From Saprospiraceae bacterium (GTDB lineage: Bacteria; Bacteroidota; Bacteroidia; Bacteroidales; JAIPBB01): a DNA stretch of 50,240 nt. Every line of letters begins with the position of its first letter. Within the stretch, counting starts at the first letter, position 1. The position numbers and the translations under genes are program-made. The stretch spans positions 1 to 50,240 of the forward strand of contig JAIPBB010000004.1 in assembly GCA_021739805.1 (NCBI GenBank). The letters are read 5' to 3'. Below are positions 1 to 9,151 of the stretch, in pieces. Under the pieces are notes generated by a model. The model saw only the letters and a program-made list of their open reading frames with translations, made no database searches and was not told the DNA's origin.

Positions 1-100
1 CCCATAGCCAGGCGACATAGTCCAACTAAGTTTTATTCATCATTCCTTTTTTCCTTCTTCTTAAATTTTTTTATTTAGGCAAATAGAGTTGATATTTTAA

Positions 101-379
101 TTACATTTGTTGGAACGATGAATAAAACTCTATAACGTTATCAGTTAAAAACTTTTTCGGCTCCAATATTAAAGTATCTTCTGCATCTTTTCCAATATTC
201 ACCCATTCCAAGAAACCTGCATGTCCTTTTCTTGTTCCACCAGCCGGATTATACGGATTCTCAGGTTCGCCCCATTCAACATCATCAGAAAGCATTTCTA
301 AGATTTTATTAATTTTTTTTTTAGTAAATGCATCATATAGTTTTAAAACGAGTTCGACATTTTTTTGTCTTGTTTCCAT
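101..379 (-). CDS. NTF2-like (SnoaL/ketosteroid-isomerase fold) protein, probably shortened
   Basis: This 92-residue protein begins with an ATG. Its N-terminal half matches the first helices and strand of the SnoaL/NTF2-like fold: a helix with LVLKLYDAF, then LSDDVEWGEPENPYNPAGG and a helix containing GFLEWV. Members are usually about 120-140 residues. Here the chain goes from FLTDN straight to a short VIEFYSSF segment and stops. That segment resembles the end of the family's last strand, so an internal deletion of the middle strands is likely. No enzymatic role can be assigned. It is the first of several small minus-strand accessory genes. Confidence 0.6.
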   Translation of the reverse strand: METRQKNVELVLKLYDAFTKKKINKILEMLSDDVEWGEPENPYNPAGGTRKGHAGFLEWVNIGKDAEDTLILEPKKFLTDNVIEFYSSFQQM

Positions 380-422
380 AATTGTATCCTTTAATAATTA
401 ATTACATTCTATTATTCTAAAG

Positions 423-968
423 TTATTTAATATTCAATATTTTTATTTTGTTTGCCACATAATACATGAATTTAAGATTCATAAAAACTACCAAAGTTAA
501 AACTAAGCTATAAATAAATGTGCGATTAAAACTCAACAAACCACTGTCAATAAGGCTAGAGAAAACGAAGACGCAAAAAACGCCCGTTAAAAATGTCGTA
601 ACTATACCAGGAGTATATTTTTTTATCATTATTGTTTGAATCAGGTGAGTCAATAAATGTATAAAATATGCCACAACCAACCCAAGGTACAAATTATAGT
701 TATTCGTAAAGGCTGAGAATAGTGCAACAATAGATACAATTAAAAATTCTTCAGCAACAATAAACGAAAAGGCTTCTGTGGAAAATGGTTCAAATTGTCC
801 GAGCACACGTTTCCCCAGATTGGGGTACTTCCTTAAAATGGGTTCTCTGTTTTTTCCTAACCACCAGCGCATGAAGATAATTTCTTCGAATTCATGAAAC
901 ATGAATATTATGGGGAAAAGCCAAATAAGTATTTCTGATTTCATATTTCTGATTTTTAATTTAACCAT
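423..968 (-). CDS. HXXEE-motif membrane protein
   Basis: This multi-pass membrane protein of about 181 residues starts at an ATG at 968; a TTG one codon upstream is less likely. Near the N-terminus it carries FHEFEE inside the first hydrophobic segment, the signature of the HXXEE family (Pfam family of unknown function, from memory). A second conserved patch, LLTHLIQTIMIKKYTPG, lies mid-protein and is followed by two more hydrophobic segments. The conserved His and Glu residues in membrane segments suggest metal or proton binding, but no activity is established. It sits in a run of unrelated small minus-strand genes. Confidence 0.7.
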   Translation of the reverse strand: MVKLKIRNMKSEILIWLFPIIFMFHEFEEIIFMRWWLGKNREPILRKYPNLGKRVLGQFEPFSTEAFSFIVAEEFLIVSIVALFSAFTNNYNLYLGLVVAYFIHLLTHLIQTIMIKKYTPGIVTTFLTGVFCVFVFSSLIDSGLLSFNRTFIYSLVLTLVVFMNLKFMYYVANKIKILNIK

Positions 969-1030
969 CAAAAAAAATACGTATGATTGATCCGACTCGA
1001 AACTAAGGTGTGAATTGTATTTTCATAGTC

Positions 1031-1570
1031 CTATTCTTTGATATCCGAACTAACATTCTTCTGATTTACCAATAATCCTAGTATTGGTAATAATAATGAA
1101 AGCAAAAATGATATTCCAAGTACCCAGTTAAGCCAGAGCATATTTGGATAATTAATCCAGATAAAGGTAATTACAGATAATAAGAAAGATTGTGTTAATA
1201 TTTCTAAAAGCCCACCCCAATTGGTTCCAATTCCCGGTTTTAAATATATCAGGCCTTCGAAAGAACTTGCTGCCGGAGCAAATGTTCCTAAAATACCTAC
1301 AATGACAAACATGAGCCAGGTAATAAGCCATCCATTGCTTTGTACAATTAGAATATCTCTAAGAAGGAATAAAATAATTCCAAAAAAGACTCCCCTAATA
1401 GGTTGAAATAACACTCCTGCTCTAACAAGAATATCCGTTGCAGGCCGCATATTGCTACTGGCATGAGATAATGTTGCTTTATAATTAAATACCTTAAATG
1501 CAGAAAACCCAACAATAAAATATGTTAAGGTATGCACCATAGCTGTTTTAATGATAATCTCCCAAAACAT
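1031..1570 (-). CDS. Multi-pass membrane protein of unknown function
   Basis: I do not recognise the family. The protein has four or five hydrophobic segments, a conserved-looking loop (HASSNMRPATD, about residue 35) and another loop with GTFAPAASSFEGLIYLKPG between helices. The ATG at 1570 (MFWEIIIKTA) is preferred over a TTG 12 codons upstream. The C-terminus is a short soluble tail, NQKNVSSDIKE. It is a predicted inner-membrane protein and lies about 60 bp from the HXXEE gene, so the two may be cotranscribed. Confidence 0.5.
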   Translation of the reverse strand: MFWEIIIKTAMVHTLTYFIVGFSAFKVFNYKATLSHASSNMRPATDILVRAGVLFQPIRGVFFGIILFLLRDILIVQSNGWLITWLMFVIVGILGTFAPAASSFEGLIYLKPGIGTNWGGLLEILTQSFLLSVITFIWINYPNMLWLNWVLGISFLLSLLLPILGLLVNQKNVSSDIKE

Positions 1571-1729
1571 TGATAATATTTTTAATAAACAATTGAAAAA
1601 TCTCAATCAAAATTAAAAAAAAATATTCTCATCAAAAAGTTAAAAAAACAAAATAATTTGATTTGGCATTTGACGAAATTTTGTTATGAATTTACGTAAT
1701 ATCACTTTGAACAGGTTCTTTTGCATGTG

Positions 1730-1861
1730 GCACAACGGTAAATTGAATGAATAGTGGCAGATTGCGGGCTTCTTTCCTGTCAAGATACACAAAAGCTGAA
1801 GCGAGCTACAAACCTTGATATTTAGTACTTTCTCTGCCCTTACTTATACAAAATGTTGTGC
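1730..1861. repeat. Nested inverted-repeat element, attC-like in layout
   Basis: GCACAAC at 1730-1736 pairs with GTTGTGC at 1855-1861. Inside it, GGCAG at 1756-1760 pairs with CTGCC at 1835-1839. Two nested complementary boxes around a long asymmetric centre recall integron attC sites, but the boxes do not match the RYYYAAC/GTTRRRY core and the spacers (19 and 15 nt) are long. It may instead be a dispersed Bacteroidota intergenic repeat. Confidence 0.35.
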
Positions 1862-1886
1862 TTGCTTTTCAAGCAAGTCCTTTTTT
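1861..1886 (+). terminator. Hairpin followed by a T-run (possible terminator)
   Basis: CTTGCTT (1861-1867) and AAGCAAG (1871-1877) form a perfect 7-bp stem with a TTC loop. A run of six T follows at 1881-1886 on the plus strand. No plus-strand gene ends here, so it could instead belong to the neighbouring repeat element. Confidence 0.3.
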
Positions 1887-1928
1887 CTGTTTATATTTAA
1901 AATTAATTACAATTAATTCTGAAAAGGT

Positions 1929-3038
1929 TTAGTAAATACAAGATTCTTTTTCGAAGTTGTAATTTATCAAGCTAATCTCCAATTCCAACCAAGTCCAGTC
2001 GCCTTCGTCAAGTTGCCAGGTGGCTTTCATTTTCGACGGAACTTTAATTTCTTCAAAAACAGCATAATCATCTACAGTTAATACCCAAGGATAGCGTTTT
2101 GCATCAGCTTTGTTGCCCATAAAGCGCATGGCAATAAATTTCACGAAATCACCATTTTTATCAAAATAGAAAGTACCACTACTGGTCGTTCCATTGTATG
2201 CCATTGTGGCTTTCGCCGAAGTTGCATCAATGGCTTCCCACGATATGAAATGGCTTAGCGCCAAGGAAGGATACCAAACCAGTTCGCCCAAAAACCGCTG
2301 AAGTGTGCCTTCGTCCATATGCGTGCCTTTTTCGTTCACTACATTGATAAGTGAGTTCATTTTAATAAGCATTTCGCCTTTACCTTCTACATACTTATCG
2401 CGCCCTTTAATGGTTACCATTGGCATCATTTTCATGTTTGCCGTCCAGATAAAAGCGGGTGGATTCATCGTGGTGTATTGCAGCGCTTCGGCACTATACC
2501 AATCTTGTTGTTCGGGCTTCATTTTCATCAATGCCTTTTGATGCACACAGGCGGTAGTGATTGCCGGTTTTCCGATAATTCCTGTGCTCCGAATCCAGCC
2601 TTGCACAGGGGCAGGGAGTTCTACGATATCCGCGTTTGTTATGATTTCGGGTTCTGATACTTTGACTGCATCAAGAATTTCTTCTGTTTCGCGGCTAATC
2701 ATTTTGTTCATGCTGCACGATGAGAATGAAACAAAGGCAAGCATCAAAATAATCACATTCGGTATCATGCCGTATTTAGCATCACACCAAGTGCTGATAA
2801 TCAAAATGCCTGAAATAATAACGGCAGGCACAGCCAAATAGAACCAAAATTGTTTATCAAAGGTAAATGCCATTGCCGACATGGCAAGCAACAAAAAGCT
2901 TATGAGCCAAAATATTCCCAAAACTTGTGAAATTTCGGTTTGCAGGGTTGATATTCGGGCAATTTTAAATGCTTTCACAAAGCCAATCAGGTGGATAGCA
3001 GCATGCAAAAAAATGAGGGTTGAAAAAGTGTATTTCAT
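1929..3038 (-). CDS. DUF6544/DUF6920-like protein with N-terminal membrane domain
   Basis: This 369-residue protein has about four hydrophobic segments in the first 110 residues. A soluble domain follows, with VELPAPVQGWIRSTGIIG at its start, then a long beta-rich stretch with YNGTTSSGTFYFDKNGDFV and FMGNKADAKRYPW. That pattern fits the uncharacterised DUF6544/DUF6920 group of probably lipid-facing beta-rich domains (family assignment from memory). It lies 11 bp downstream of the CPBP-protease gene, so the two form a likely operon. The function is unknown. Confidence 0.6.
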   Translation of the reverse strand: MKYTFSTLIFLHAAIHLIGFVKAFKIARISTLQTEISQVLGIFWLISFLLLAMSAMAFTFDKQFWFYLAVPAVIISGILIISTWCDAKYGMIPNVIILMLAFVSFSSCSMNKMISRETEEILDAVKVSEPEIITNADIVELPAPVQGWIRSTGIIGKPAITTACVHQKALMKMKPEQQDWYSAEALQYTTMNPPAFIWTANMKMMPMVTIKGRDKYVEGKGEMLIKMNSLINVVNEKGTHMDEGTLQRFLGELVWYPSLALSHFISWEAIDATSAKATMAYNGTTSSGTFYFDKNGDFVKFIAMRFMGNKADAKRYPWVLTVDDYAVFEEIKVPSKMKATWQLDEGDWTWLELEISLINYNFEKESCIY

Positions 3039-3049
3039 AATACTAATGG

Positions 3050-3889
3050 TTAAATGCGTTTCAAAAACAATTCTTTATCTGTAATAAGCAAATAAGCTGA
3101 AACAATTAACAGTAATCCGGTTTGAATAACCTTGCTCATCGGGTGCGTAGCAAATATTTCGTTGAAAAACACGGCGGTAATGTGAAACATAATAGTTAGA
3201 AATATGTTCCGATTGGTTTTGTAATATATCCAGTTCATAATTAAAACAAACGGTATCATGCTCACAATAAAATTCAGTGAATAAATCCAGCCCGACTCTA
3301 CCAGATTACTATGATAGTAACCTTTTATGGTGGATAAAGGAAAGTGCCATACTGCCCAGTATAGCGCAAATATAAGCGAAGCTTTCAATAAGTTGAAGCG
3401 TGAAACAAGGCTGTCGGTGCCGTAAGAGTGCCAGGCAATTTCTTCCAAAACAGGGGCCGCCAGTAGTAAAAACCAAACCGGAAAAAGCGAAGATGTAAAC
3501 GAAAAAGAACCCCGAAACAAAAACTGTTCAGCCGAATAACCAAAAAGTAGTGAAATGGCTTGCGCTAAAAGAATACTAATCAGCATCAAGAAGAAGGTAA
3601 TAAGAAAATATTCTCTTTTAATGCTTCTGAAATTGAAGAAGCGACCCAGAAAATCGGTGCGCAACTCCTTGTTGGGCAACATAATAAACATTGCGATACC
3701 AGCAGGTGCTAATAGCCCCGTAATACTGCATATCCCTACTGCCCATTCTAAGGTTTTGGTAAAAGGCTCAAGGTGGCTTAAATAACCTGCTAAAAACCAT
3801 AATGCCCAAGGAATAGCCGTACTCAAAAAGAAAAACATGAAAGGTTTCTTGTACTTTCTGATAATTGTGTTTTGCTCATTTGTTTTCAT
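3050..3889 (-). CDS. CPBP family intramembrane protease homologue
   Basis: This 279-residue protein has about eight membrane helices. Helix motifs typical of the CPBP (CAAX protease and bacteriocin-processing, Abi) family are visible: a di-glutamate EE at residues 149-150, WAVWHFPL around residue 180 and NIFLTIMFH near residue 230. In most members the first motif is EExxxR; here the arginine position is histidine (EEIAWH). Members cleave membrane-embedded substrates or act as membrane chaperone-like factors. It is followed at 11 bp by the DUF6544-like gene. The substrate is unknown. Confidence 0.75.
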   Translation of the reverse strand: MKTNEQNTIIRKYKKPFMFFFLSTAIPWALWFLAGYLSHLEPFTKTLEWAVGICSITGLLAPAGIAMFIMLPNKELRTDFLGRFFNFRSIKREYFLITFFLMLISILLAQAISLLFGYSAEQFLFRGSFSFTSSLFPVWFLLLAAPVLEEIAWHSYGTDSLVSRFNLLKASLIFALYWAVWHFPLSTIKGYYHSNLVESGWIYSLNFIVSMIPFVLIMNWIYYKTNRNIFLTIMFHITAVFFNEIFATHPMSKVIQTGLLLIVSAYLLITDKELFLKRI

Positions 3890-3965
3890 AAAACCAAATT
3901 TTTAGTGAAACAATATTTTTTGAGCAAAGAAATCACATTACACAAAGGCAATCGCTCAAACTTAC

Positions 3966-4008
3966 AGGATTGAACCCTAAACAAGTCCAAACCTGTAGGT
4001 TTAATCCT
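3966..4008. repeat. Intergenic hairpin
   Basis: AGGATTGAACC (3966-3976) pairs with GGTTTAATCCT (3998-4008) over 11 bp with one G-T pair, leaving a 21-nt loop. There is no T-run on either side, so it does not look like a terminator. It lies between the AraC-type gene and the protease gene. Confidence 0.4.
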
Positions 4009-4077
4009 CTATAATATTGAAATACTGATTGTTTTAAAAGAGGTAAAATGAACGAAAAAATGAACGAACACTAATTT

Positions 4078-5208
4078 TTATTTTGGTTTTTCTGCAATTT
4101 TAGTCAAATATTGCGAGGGTGATAGTCCCTTTTGTTTTTTGAAAATATAGTTGAATGAAGATTTGGAATTAAATCCGGCATCAAGTGCCAGTGCAAGCAA
4201 ACTGAAATTTCTATTCTTTTCGGCTTGCTGTAAAAATTCTTCAACCCGGTATTTGTTCACAAAATCATAAAAATTAACTCCTGCCTGTTGATTAATGATT
4301 TGTGAAAGCTGATTGGCAGATAAATCTAGCTTTTGGGCTAATTCGGATAAGCTTAGTTTAGGTTGCAGGTAGGGTTTTTCTTTTTGCATATACTGTAACA
4401 GGTTTTTATACATTTCACTCGCTTTGTTACCCTTTACTCCTGAGTTTTTATATTTCTCTTCTGTGGTCTTTTTTCCATTTTCCACAACAGGGCTACTGAT
4501 AAATATATTTTCGTGCTTTATGCCAAAATAGCCTATGTAGAAGATAAGAACAATTAAAATTATGTAGAAAATATATTCTGGATTGAATGGGAAAGTGATA
4601 TTCAAACCATCGCGTAAACCAAAAACAACTATAGCTGATAAAAAAATCAAACCCATACTCACAATGCAATAGCGAAGCCATTTCAAACTTATGCCCTCAC
4701 TGTAGGAAAAACGGTCTTTGATTTTTTTCTTGTGCCTGATTGTCAGGCAGTAAGAAAATATTGCGTAAGTAATTCCCGAAATGAGTATAACTAAAAGTAA
4801 AACAAGCGAAAAAGTGCTGAAATCATTTAATACACCTTTATCAACCAGATTTTTTTCTTCCGGCGAATAAAAAAAGAAAAAGCTGCTCATATAAAGATAT
4901 GCCGCAATTCCGGGAACAAAATGCAAATAATCGAGGGTGCGAAATTGAGTTTCGTTACGTAATACATACAGACAGTATAAATATAGTAAAGGCCCATGAA
5001 ATAATGGAATAGGTGCAGTAGTGCCAATTAAATGCGGATATTTTTCCCAATAACCCGCCTGGTTGAAATAAAATCCGATCAAATGTACTCCAATTACTGC
5101 AATCCAGACTGCTAAAATTTTGTCCGGCATCATTTTGTTCTTTTTTGTCAATAGCAGCAAGACAATGAAGAACGACATGAAAATACCACTAATAAAAATT
5201 ACTTCCAT
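4078..5208 (-). CDS. AraC family regulator with N-terminal membrane domain
   Basis: This 376-residue protein has seven or so hydrophobic segments in residues 1-235. A linker follows, then a C-terminal AraC/XylS DNA-binding domain (about residues 275-370). Both helix-turn-helix units are visible: LSELAQKLDLSANQLSQIIN and LLALALDAGFNSKSSFNYIF, closed by KKQKGLSPSQYLTK. Membrane-anchored AraC regulators of this layout are common in Bacteroidota and probably sense a signal at the membrane. The protease and DUF6544-like genes lie downstream on the same strand and are possible targets, but this is inference. Confidence 0.85.
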   Translation of the reverse strand: MEVIFISGIFMSFFIVLLLLTKKNKMMPDKILAVWIAVIGVHLIGFYFNQAGYWEKYPHLIGTTAPIPLFHGPLLYLYCLYVLRNETQFRTLDYLHFVPGIAAYLYMSSFFFFYSPEEKNLVDKGVLNDFSTFSLVLLLVILISGITYAIFSYCLTIRHKKKIKDRFSYSEGISLKWLRYCIVSMGLIFLSAIVVFGLRDGLNITFPFNPEYIFYIILIVLIFYIGYFGIKHENIFISSPVVENGKKTTEEKYKNSGVKGNKASEMYKNLLQYMQKEKPYLQPKLSLSELAQKLDLSANQLSQIINQQAGVNFYDFVNKYRVEEFLQQAEKNRNFSLLALALDAGFNSKSSFNYIFKKQKGLSPSQYLTKIAEKPK

Positions 5209-5453
5209 TTCAAATGTTTCTTTACTTATCTATCCCATTACTTTCTTTAACAAATCCATTACAATATTAATAATGATTACTCTGAATTCTTTGTATTAAG
5301 TTCAACTTATTAATAAAACCATTAATTGTGTTTAGCCATCCACTGGTGGTAAGCTAAAGCCGGTTTAAATAAAATATCTTGTATTTTTTACTTTATGCAT
5401 TTCCAAATTTAATCAATAAAACAATATTTTGCATTTGATTGTTTCAATTCATA

Positions 5454-6041
5454 TTACTTCTCATAAAAGTGCATTTCCTTAATATATTGATATGCCTTTT
5501 CAGGCAGAAAGCAACTAATATCTTTACCTTCTTTAATGGATTTTCGGATAAAACTTGAAGAAACTTCCATTAACGGAGCATTAACAATTTCAACTTTGGG
5601 GTGGTCAATGAATTCTCCTCCGTTGTAATTTGGTCTTGGGTAAACTAAAATTTTATAATAGTTGAAAATCTGCTCGTAGTTTTTCCACTTATTTATGTTT
5701 TGAAGACTGTCCATTCCCATAATGATTACAAAATCACGATTTGGGTATTTTTCATAAATATAAGTCAGTGTGTCGATAGTGTATGATGGTTGGGGCAGAT
5801 TAAATTCAATATCAGATGCTTTAAAAAAGTCATATTTTTCGATAGCTAAATTTACTATTTCTAGCCGATGATAATCGGCAAGCAAGCTTTGTTTGCTCTT
5901 TAAAGGATTTTGTGGGGATACAACAAACCAAATTTCATCCAAATCGGTGAACTCAACAATATAGTTTGCTATTGCAAGATGTCCAATGTGAATTGGGTTA
6001 AATGAACCGAAAAACAAACCTGTGTTTTTTTTGCTTGCCAT
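5454..6041 (-). CDS. nadD: Nicotinate-nucleotide adenylyltransferase
   Basis: NadD transfers AMP from ATP to nicotinate mononucleotide, making deamido-NAD in NAD synthesis (cytosol). The nucleotidyltransferase motif GSFNPIHIGH is at residues 12-21. The second signature, SSSFIRK, is near residue 162. The length (195 residues) is normal for the family. The gene begins 5 bp after the SDR gene stops, so the two are cotranscribed. Confidence 0.95.
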   Translation of the reverse strand: MASKKNTGLFFGSFNPIHIGHLAIANYIVEFTDLDEIWFVVSPQNPLKSKQSLLADYHRLEIVNLAIEKYDFFKASDIEFNLPQPSYTIDTLTYIYEKYPNRDFVIIMGMDSLQNINKWKNYEQIFNYYKILVYPRPNYNGGEFIDHPKVEIVNAPLMEVSSSFIRKSIKEGKDISCFLPEKAYQYIKEMHFYEK

Positions 6042-6046
6042 CTTTT

Positions 6047-6835
6047 TTAATTTTGGTTTTTTGCTAATTTACCATTTAAGTAACGTAAAACTGACCTTGG
6101 GGTGAACCGAATCGAACAAACTATTAATTTATTCATAAATCCGGGAACAGCAATTACTTTTCCTTTCATTAAAGATTTATATCCATATTTTGCGACTGAT
6201 GAAGAATCAGCCATTTTTAACAATTGCATGAATTTGGGATTTTCAACTTCAGCAGCATCAAAAAATTTAGTTTTTGTTGGTCCCGGACAAAGTGCTGTTG
6301 CACTAACTCCGCTTCCTTTCAACTCATTTGAAATTGCTTCGGTAAACGAAAGCACAAAAGCTTTGGAAGCATAATAAACCGACATCATAGGTCCGGGCAT
6401 AAATGCAGCAATTGATGCAATATTAAGAATTTTGCCTTCTTTTTGGTTTATAAGTTCTGGTAAAAACAATCTGGATAATTCTGTTAAGGAAACAATATTT
6501 AGCTGCATCATCCTTAGCTGCTTGTCTAAATCACTTTCGGCGAAAGCACTAAAGTCACCAAATCCGGCATTGTTTACCAAAATGCTTACTTTAAGGTTTT
6601 TGGTTTTTATTTCATCAAATAATTCTGTTGCAGAACCTGAAGCTGACAAATCTTTTTTTAAAGTTATAACAGAAATTGAAAACTTATTTTCAAGCTCTTT
6701 TTTGATTTCGTTAAGTTTTTCAATCGTTCTGGCAATAAGAATTAGATTGTAATTATCTTTTGCTAAAAGTTTTGCCAGTTCATAACCAATTCCACCTGAA
6801 GCACCTGTAACTATTGCATATGTATTTGAACTCAT
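6047..6835 (-). CDS. Short-chain dehydrogenase/reductase
   Basis: This 262-residue classical SDR has the dinucleotide-binding TGASGGIGYELA at residues 10-21, NNAG at 88-91, catalytic Ser141, and YxxxK at Tyr154/Lys158. ARTIEKL after the second strand suggests NADP preference. After the catalytic motif, CPGPTKTKFF matches the DltE/YqjQ-like branch of membrane-lipid or ketone reductases. The substrate is unknown. It is first in a two-gene unit with nadD. Confidence 0.88.
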   Translation of the reverse strand: MSSNTYAIVTGASGGIGYELAKLLAKDNYNLILIARTIEKLNEIKKELENKFSISVITLKKDLSASGSATELFDEIKTKNLKVSILVNNAGFGDFSAFAESDLDKQLRMMQLNIVSLTELSRLFLPELINQKEGKILNIASIAAFMPGPMMSVYYASKAFVLSFTEAISNELKGSGVSATALCPGPTKTKFFDAAEVENPKFMQLLKMADSSSVAKYGYKSLMKGKVIAVPGFMNKLIVCSIRFTPRSVLRYLNGKLAKNQN

Positions 6836-6925
6836 AAGTCAGATATAGTAATTTTAATTAAAGTTTAAAATTACTAAAATCATTAATCAGGAATGAATTA
6901 TTTTTCAATTATTAGTGATCCCAGG

Positions 6926-8125
6926 CTAGAATAGAATAAACTTTTTTACGTAATACTCGTTTTCAGTTTGAAGTACCAGAAAATACATTCCACCACTTAA
7001 ATCAAGATGGGTTGTAATAGTATTATACCCTTTTTTGAATTTTAGTTTTTTCGAAGATTTAATTAATCTGCCATGTAGATCAAAAAATGAAATATCAATT
7101 TGCATATTCTTGCTAACAGTGAGGCTTGTATATATATTTTGACCTGCATGGTAAACATTCAGGTTTTCTAAATCGCTATTTAATTGAGAGTTTTCAATGC
7201 CAGCCATAGACATGCTTCCCATTTCAACGGATTTATAAGCATTTGCAGAGCTATTTGCCCCTCCGGTAACAAATATTTTTCCATTTACTGAAGCTGAACT
7301 AACCAGCTTTCTTGCTATTTGCATATTCGTTGCCGTTTCCCAAGTATTTGAAATTGGATTAAAGACATCGACACTAGAAATTGAACCACCCGTAATTCCA
7401 CCACCTCCAATAACATATATTTTATTATCTATTACAGCAGTTCCGCAGCCAAATCGTGCTGTTGGCATATTTGCTTTTGTTGTCCATGTATCAGTATTTG
7501 CATTATAGCACAATGTTGTTTTAAATAAACTCGCACCATTAGTTCCACCAAAAATGTAAATCATACTATCAATAGCTGCAATGCCGAAAAGTTCTCTGTC
7601 AAATGGCATTGGAGTTTTACTTTCCCATGAATTTGAATCTGGATTATAAACTTCATTTGCCCCTGTATAATTAGACCAACCAACTATCCCTCCTATAGCA
7701 TAAATCTTATTATTTACAACAGCACAACCAAGATGTTGTCTTCCGGTTGGCATCGGTGTCAATTGTTTCCATGAATTTGAATCGGGGTTAAATTCTTCTA
7801 TACTGCTAAGAAATGGGTCACCACCAACAGCATAGACCTTATTATTCAAGACCACCAAACCCAAATTTGAACGACTGTGACTCATGGGTGATTTCACAGT
7901 CCAGCTTTCAGTTAAGGTATCATACACAAAATTTGTGTTCATTTTTGATATAACAGAATTGTAGCCACCAACAACATAAACTTTTCCATCCAGATAGCAG
8001 CAAGCATGATTTCGCCTAACATCAGGCATATCTGTAACGTTTTGCCAAAATAATGATTGACCTTTTAGTGTTACTACAGAAATTAGCAGTAAACACATAG
8101 TAATAACATTTAAAAAACTTTTCAT
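6926..8125 (-). CDS. Secreted kelch-repeat protein with T9SS sorting domain
   Basis: This 399-residue protein has an N-terminal signal peptide (SFLNVITMCLLLISVVTLKG). Six or so kelch repeats follow, each with a GG pair and a distal Trp (VYVVGGYN, VYAVGGDP, IYAIGGIV, IYIFGGTN, IYVIGGGG, IFVTGGAN), folding as a beta-propeller. The last 80 residues form a T9SS type A sorting domain (ISFFDLHGRLI, GMYFLVLQTENEYYVKKFIL). It is predicted to be exported and anchored at or released from the cell surface. The binding partner is unknown. Confidence 0.85.
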   Translation of the reverse strand: MKSFLNVITMCLLLISVVTLKGQSLFWQNVTDMPDVRRNHACCYLDGKVYVVGGYNSVISKMNTNFVYDTLTESWTVKSPMSHSRSNLGLVVLNNKVYAVGGDPFLSSIEEFNPDSNSWKQLTPMPTGRQHLGCAVVNNKIYAIGGIVGWSNYTGANEVYNPDSNSWESKTPMPFDRELFGIAAIDSMIYIFGGTNGASLFKTTLCYNANTDTWTTKANMPTARFGCGTAVIDNKIYVIGGGGITGGSISSVDVFNPISNTWETATNMQIARKLVSSASVNGKIFVTGGANSSANAYKSVEMGSMSMAGIENSQLNSDLENLNVYHAGQNIYTSLTVSKNMQIDISFFDLHGRLIKSSKKLKFKKGYNTITTHLDLSGGMYFLVLQTENEYYVKKFILF

Positions 8126-8309
8126 TTGATTTAGATTTTACACAATTTCAAACAAATTTATAAAGATATTTTCTAAGCATATAACTCAACTGCATATGAA
8201 TCAGTATTCGGTAATTTAGAAAAAGTTAAAGGTAATTTTCTTTAGAAGTTTAAAAAAGTCAATATTTATTGATTACTGACCTTAATGATTGAATTATTGG
8301 GCTTAGATA

Positions 8310-9113
8310 TTATTGAATAATAACTTTTCGGGTTTGCATTTGTGAATTATTCTTTACTGACACAAAATATAATCCTTTTGATAAACTGGCAACATTAATG
8401 TTGAATTTAGCCTGTTTAATTGCTACTGATTTTACTTCTTGCCCTGCCAAATTATAAACTGTTGCAATTCCTCCTAAATATGAATTATCGCCAACATTGA
8501 TATTTATATGGGTTTCTGAACTATAAACTTTCAAATCATTTTGTTTCTCAATAGTAGGAATAGATGTTGACATACTAAATGTATCTCCGGCATTTATCGC
8601 TTGATTAGCAATAGTATTAAAAGCAAAACTTTTAATTGTGAAACTAGAAGTATTTGAAGGTACGTCAACTTTAGCCCACCCATAGTGCCATTGTCCTGAT
8701 AACTGGATTCTTAAACCTAAATATTTATCAGTAATGCCACTAGGGACAAACAAGGCAGAGTTTGATGAGCCTGATACGGTGTTAGTCCAGTTTCCCGATG
8801 TGTTGTCGATAGGGCTATTATAAGTTAATGTCATGGGAGCCATATTTGAAGTTAATACTGCTTCATCCTGATTATTGCCGAATTGACAATAAATTTCAGC
8901 TTCTACCCAGGAAGCACTTGGTGCAAAGTGAGCTAATTTGAAATCAATAATACTATCCTGGTTAATATCCATATAGTAATAATGAAATGGATTGCCGCTA
9001 GCAATAAGCGTTGTATCAGGATTAATGTCGGTGTAAATTATCTGACTCTTAATAGCAGGCGAAAGTGCTATTAGAAGAGTAATTAGGCAAATTATAAAAG
9101 TAGATTTTTTCAT
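8310..9113 (-). CDS. Secreted protein with T9SS sorting domain
   Basis: This 267-residue protein has a signal peptide (KSTFIICLITLLIALSPAIKS). A beta-rich domain carries an aspartate-rich surface loop (YMDINQDSIIDFKL) and a GWAKVD patch. The C-terminal T9SS type A domain is clear (ATVYNLAGQEVKS, KGLYFVSVKNNSQMQTRKVII). The aspartates in DINQDSIID resemble a calcium-binding dockerin- or EF-like loop. It follows the kelch gene's position on the same strand, but the 184-bp gap suggests separate transcription. Confidence 0.8.
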   Translation of the reverse strand: MKKSTFIICLITLLIALSPAIKSQIIYTDINPDTTLIASGNPFHYYYMDINQDSIIDFKLAHFAPSASWVEAEIYCQFGNNQDEAVLTSNMAPMTLTYNSPIDNTSGNWTNTVSGSSNSALFVPSGITDKYLGLRIQLSGQWHYGWAKVDVPSNTSSFTIKSFAFNTIANQAINAGDTFSMSTSIPTIEKQNDLKVYSSETHININVGDNSYLGGIATVYNLAGQEVKSVAIKQAKFNINVASLSKGLYFVSVKNNSQMQTRKVIIQ

Positions 9114-9151
9114 GATTGATAATTTAGGTTAATATTTAACTTAATTTTCAA

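Larger units (their letters stand above)
1571..1928. other. Gene-free spacer with nested inverted repeats
   Basis: I see no gene in this roughly 360 bp. It holds a nested inverted-repeat structure (1730-1861) and a compact hairpin (1861-1877), both listed separately. The rest is A/T-rich sequence without clear signals. Confidence 0.5.

Noticed and set aside
2305..3084. Plus-strand open frames opposite the DUF6544-like gene
   Set aside because: They are shadows of a well-supported minus-strand gene and have no recognisable motifs.
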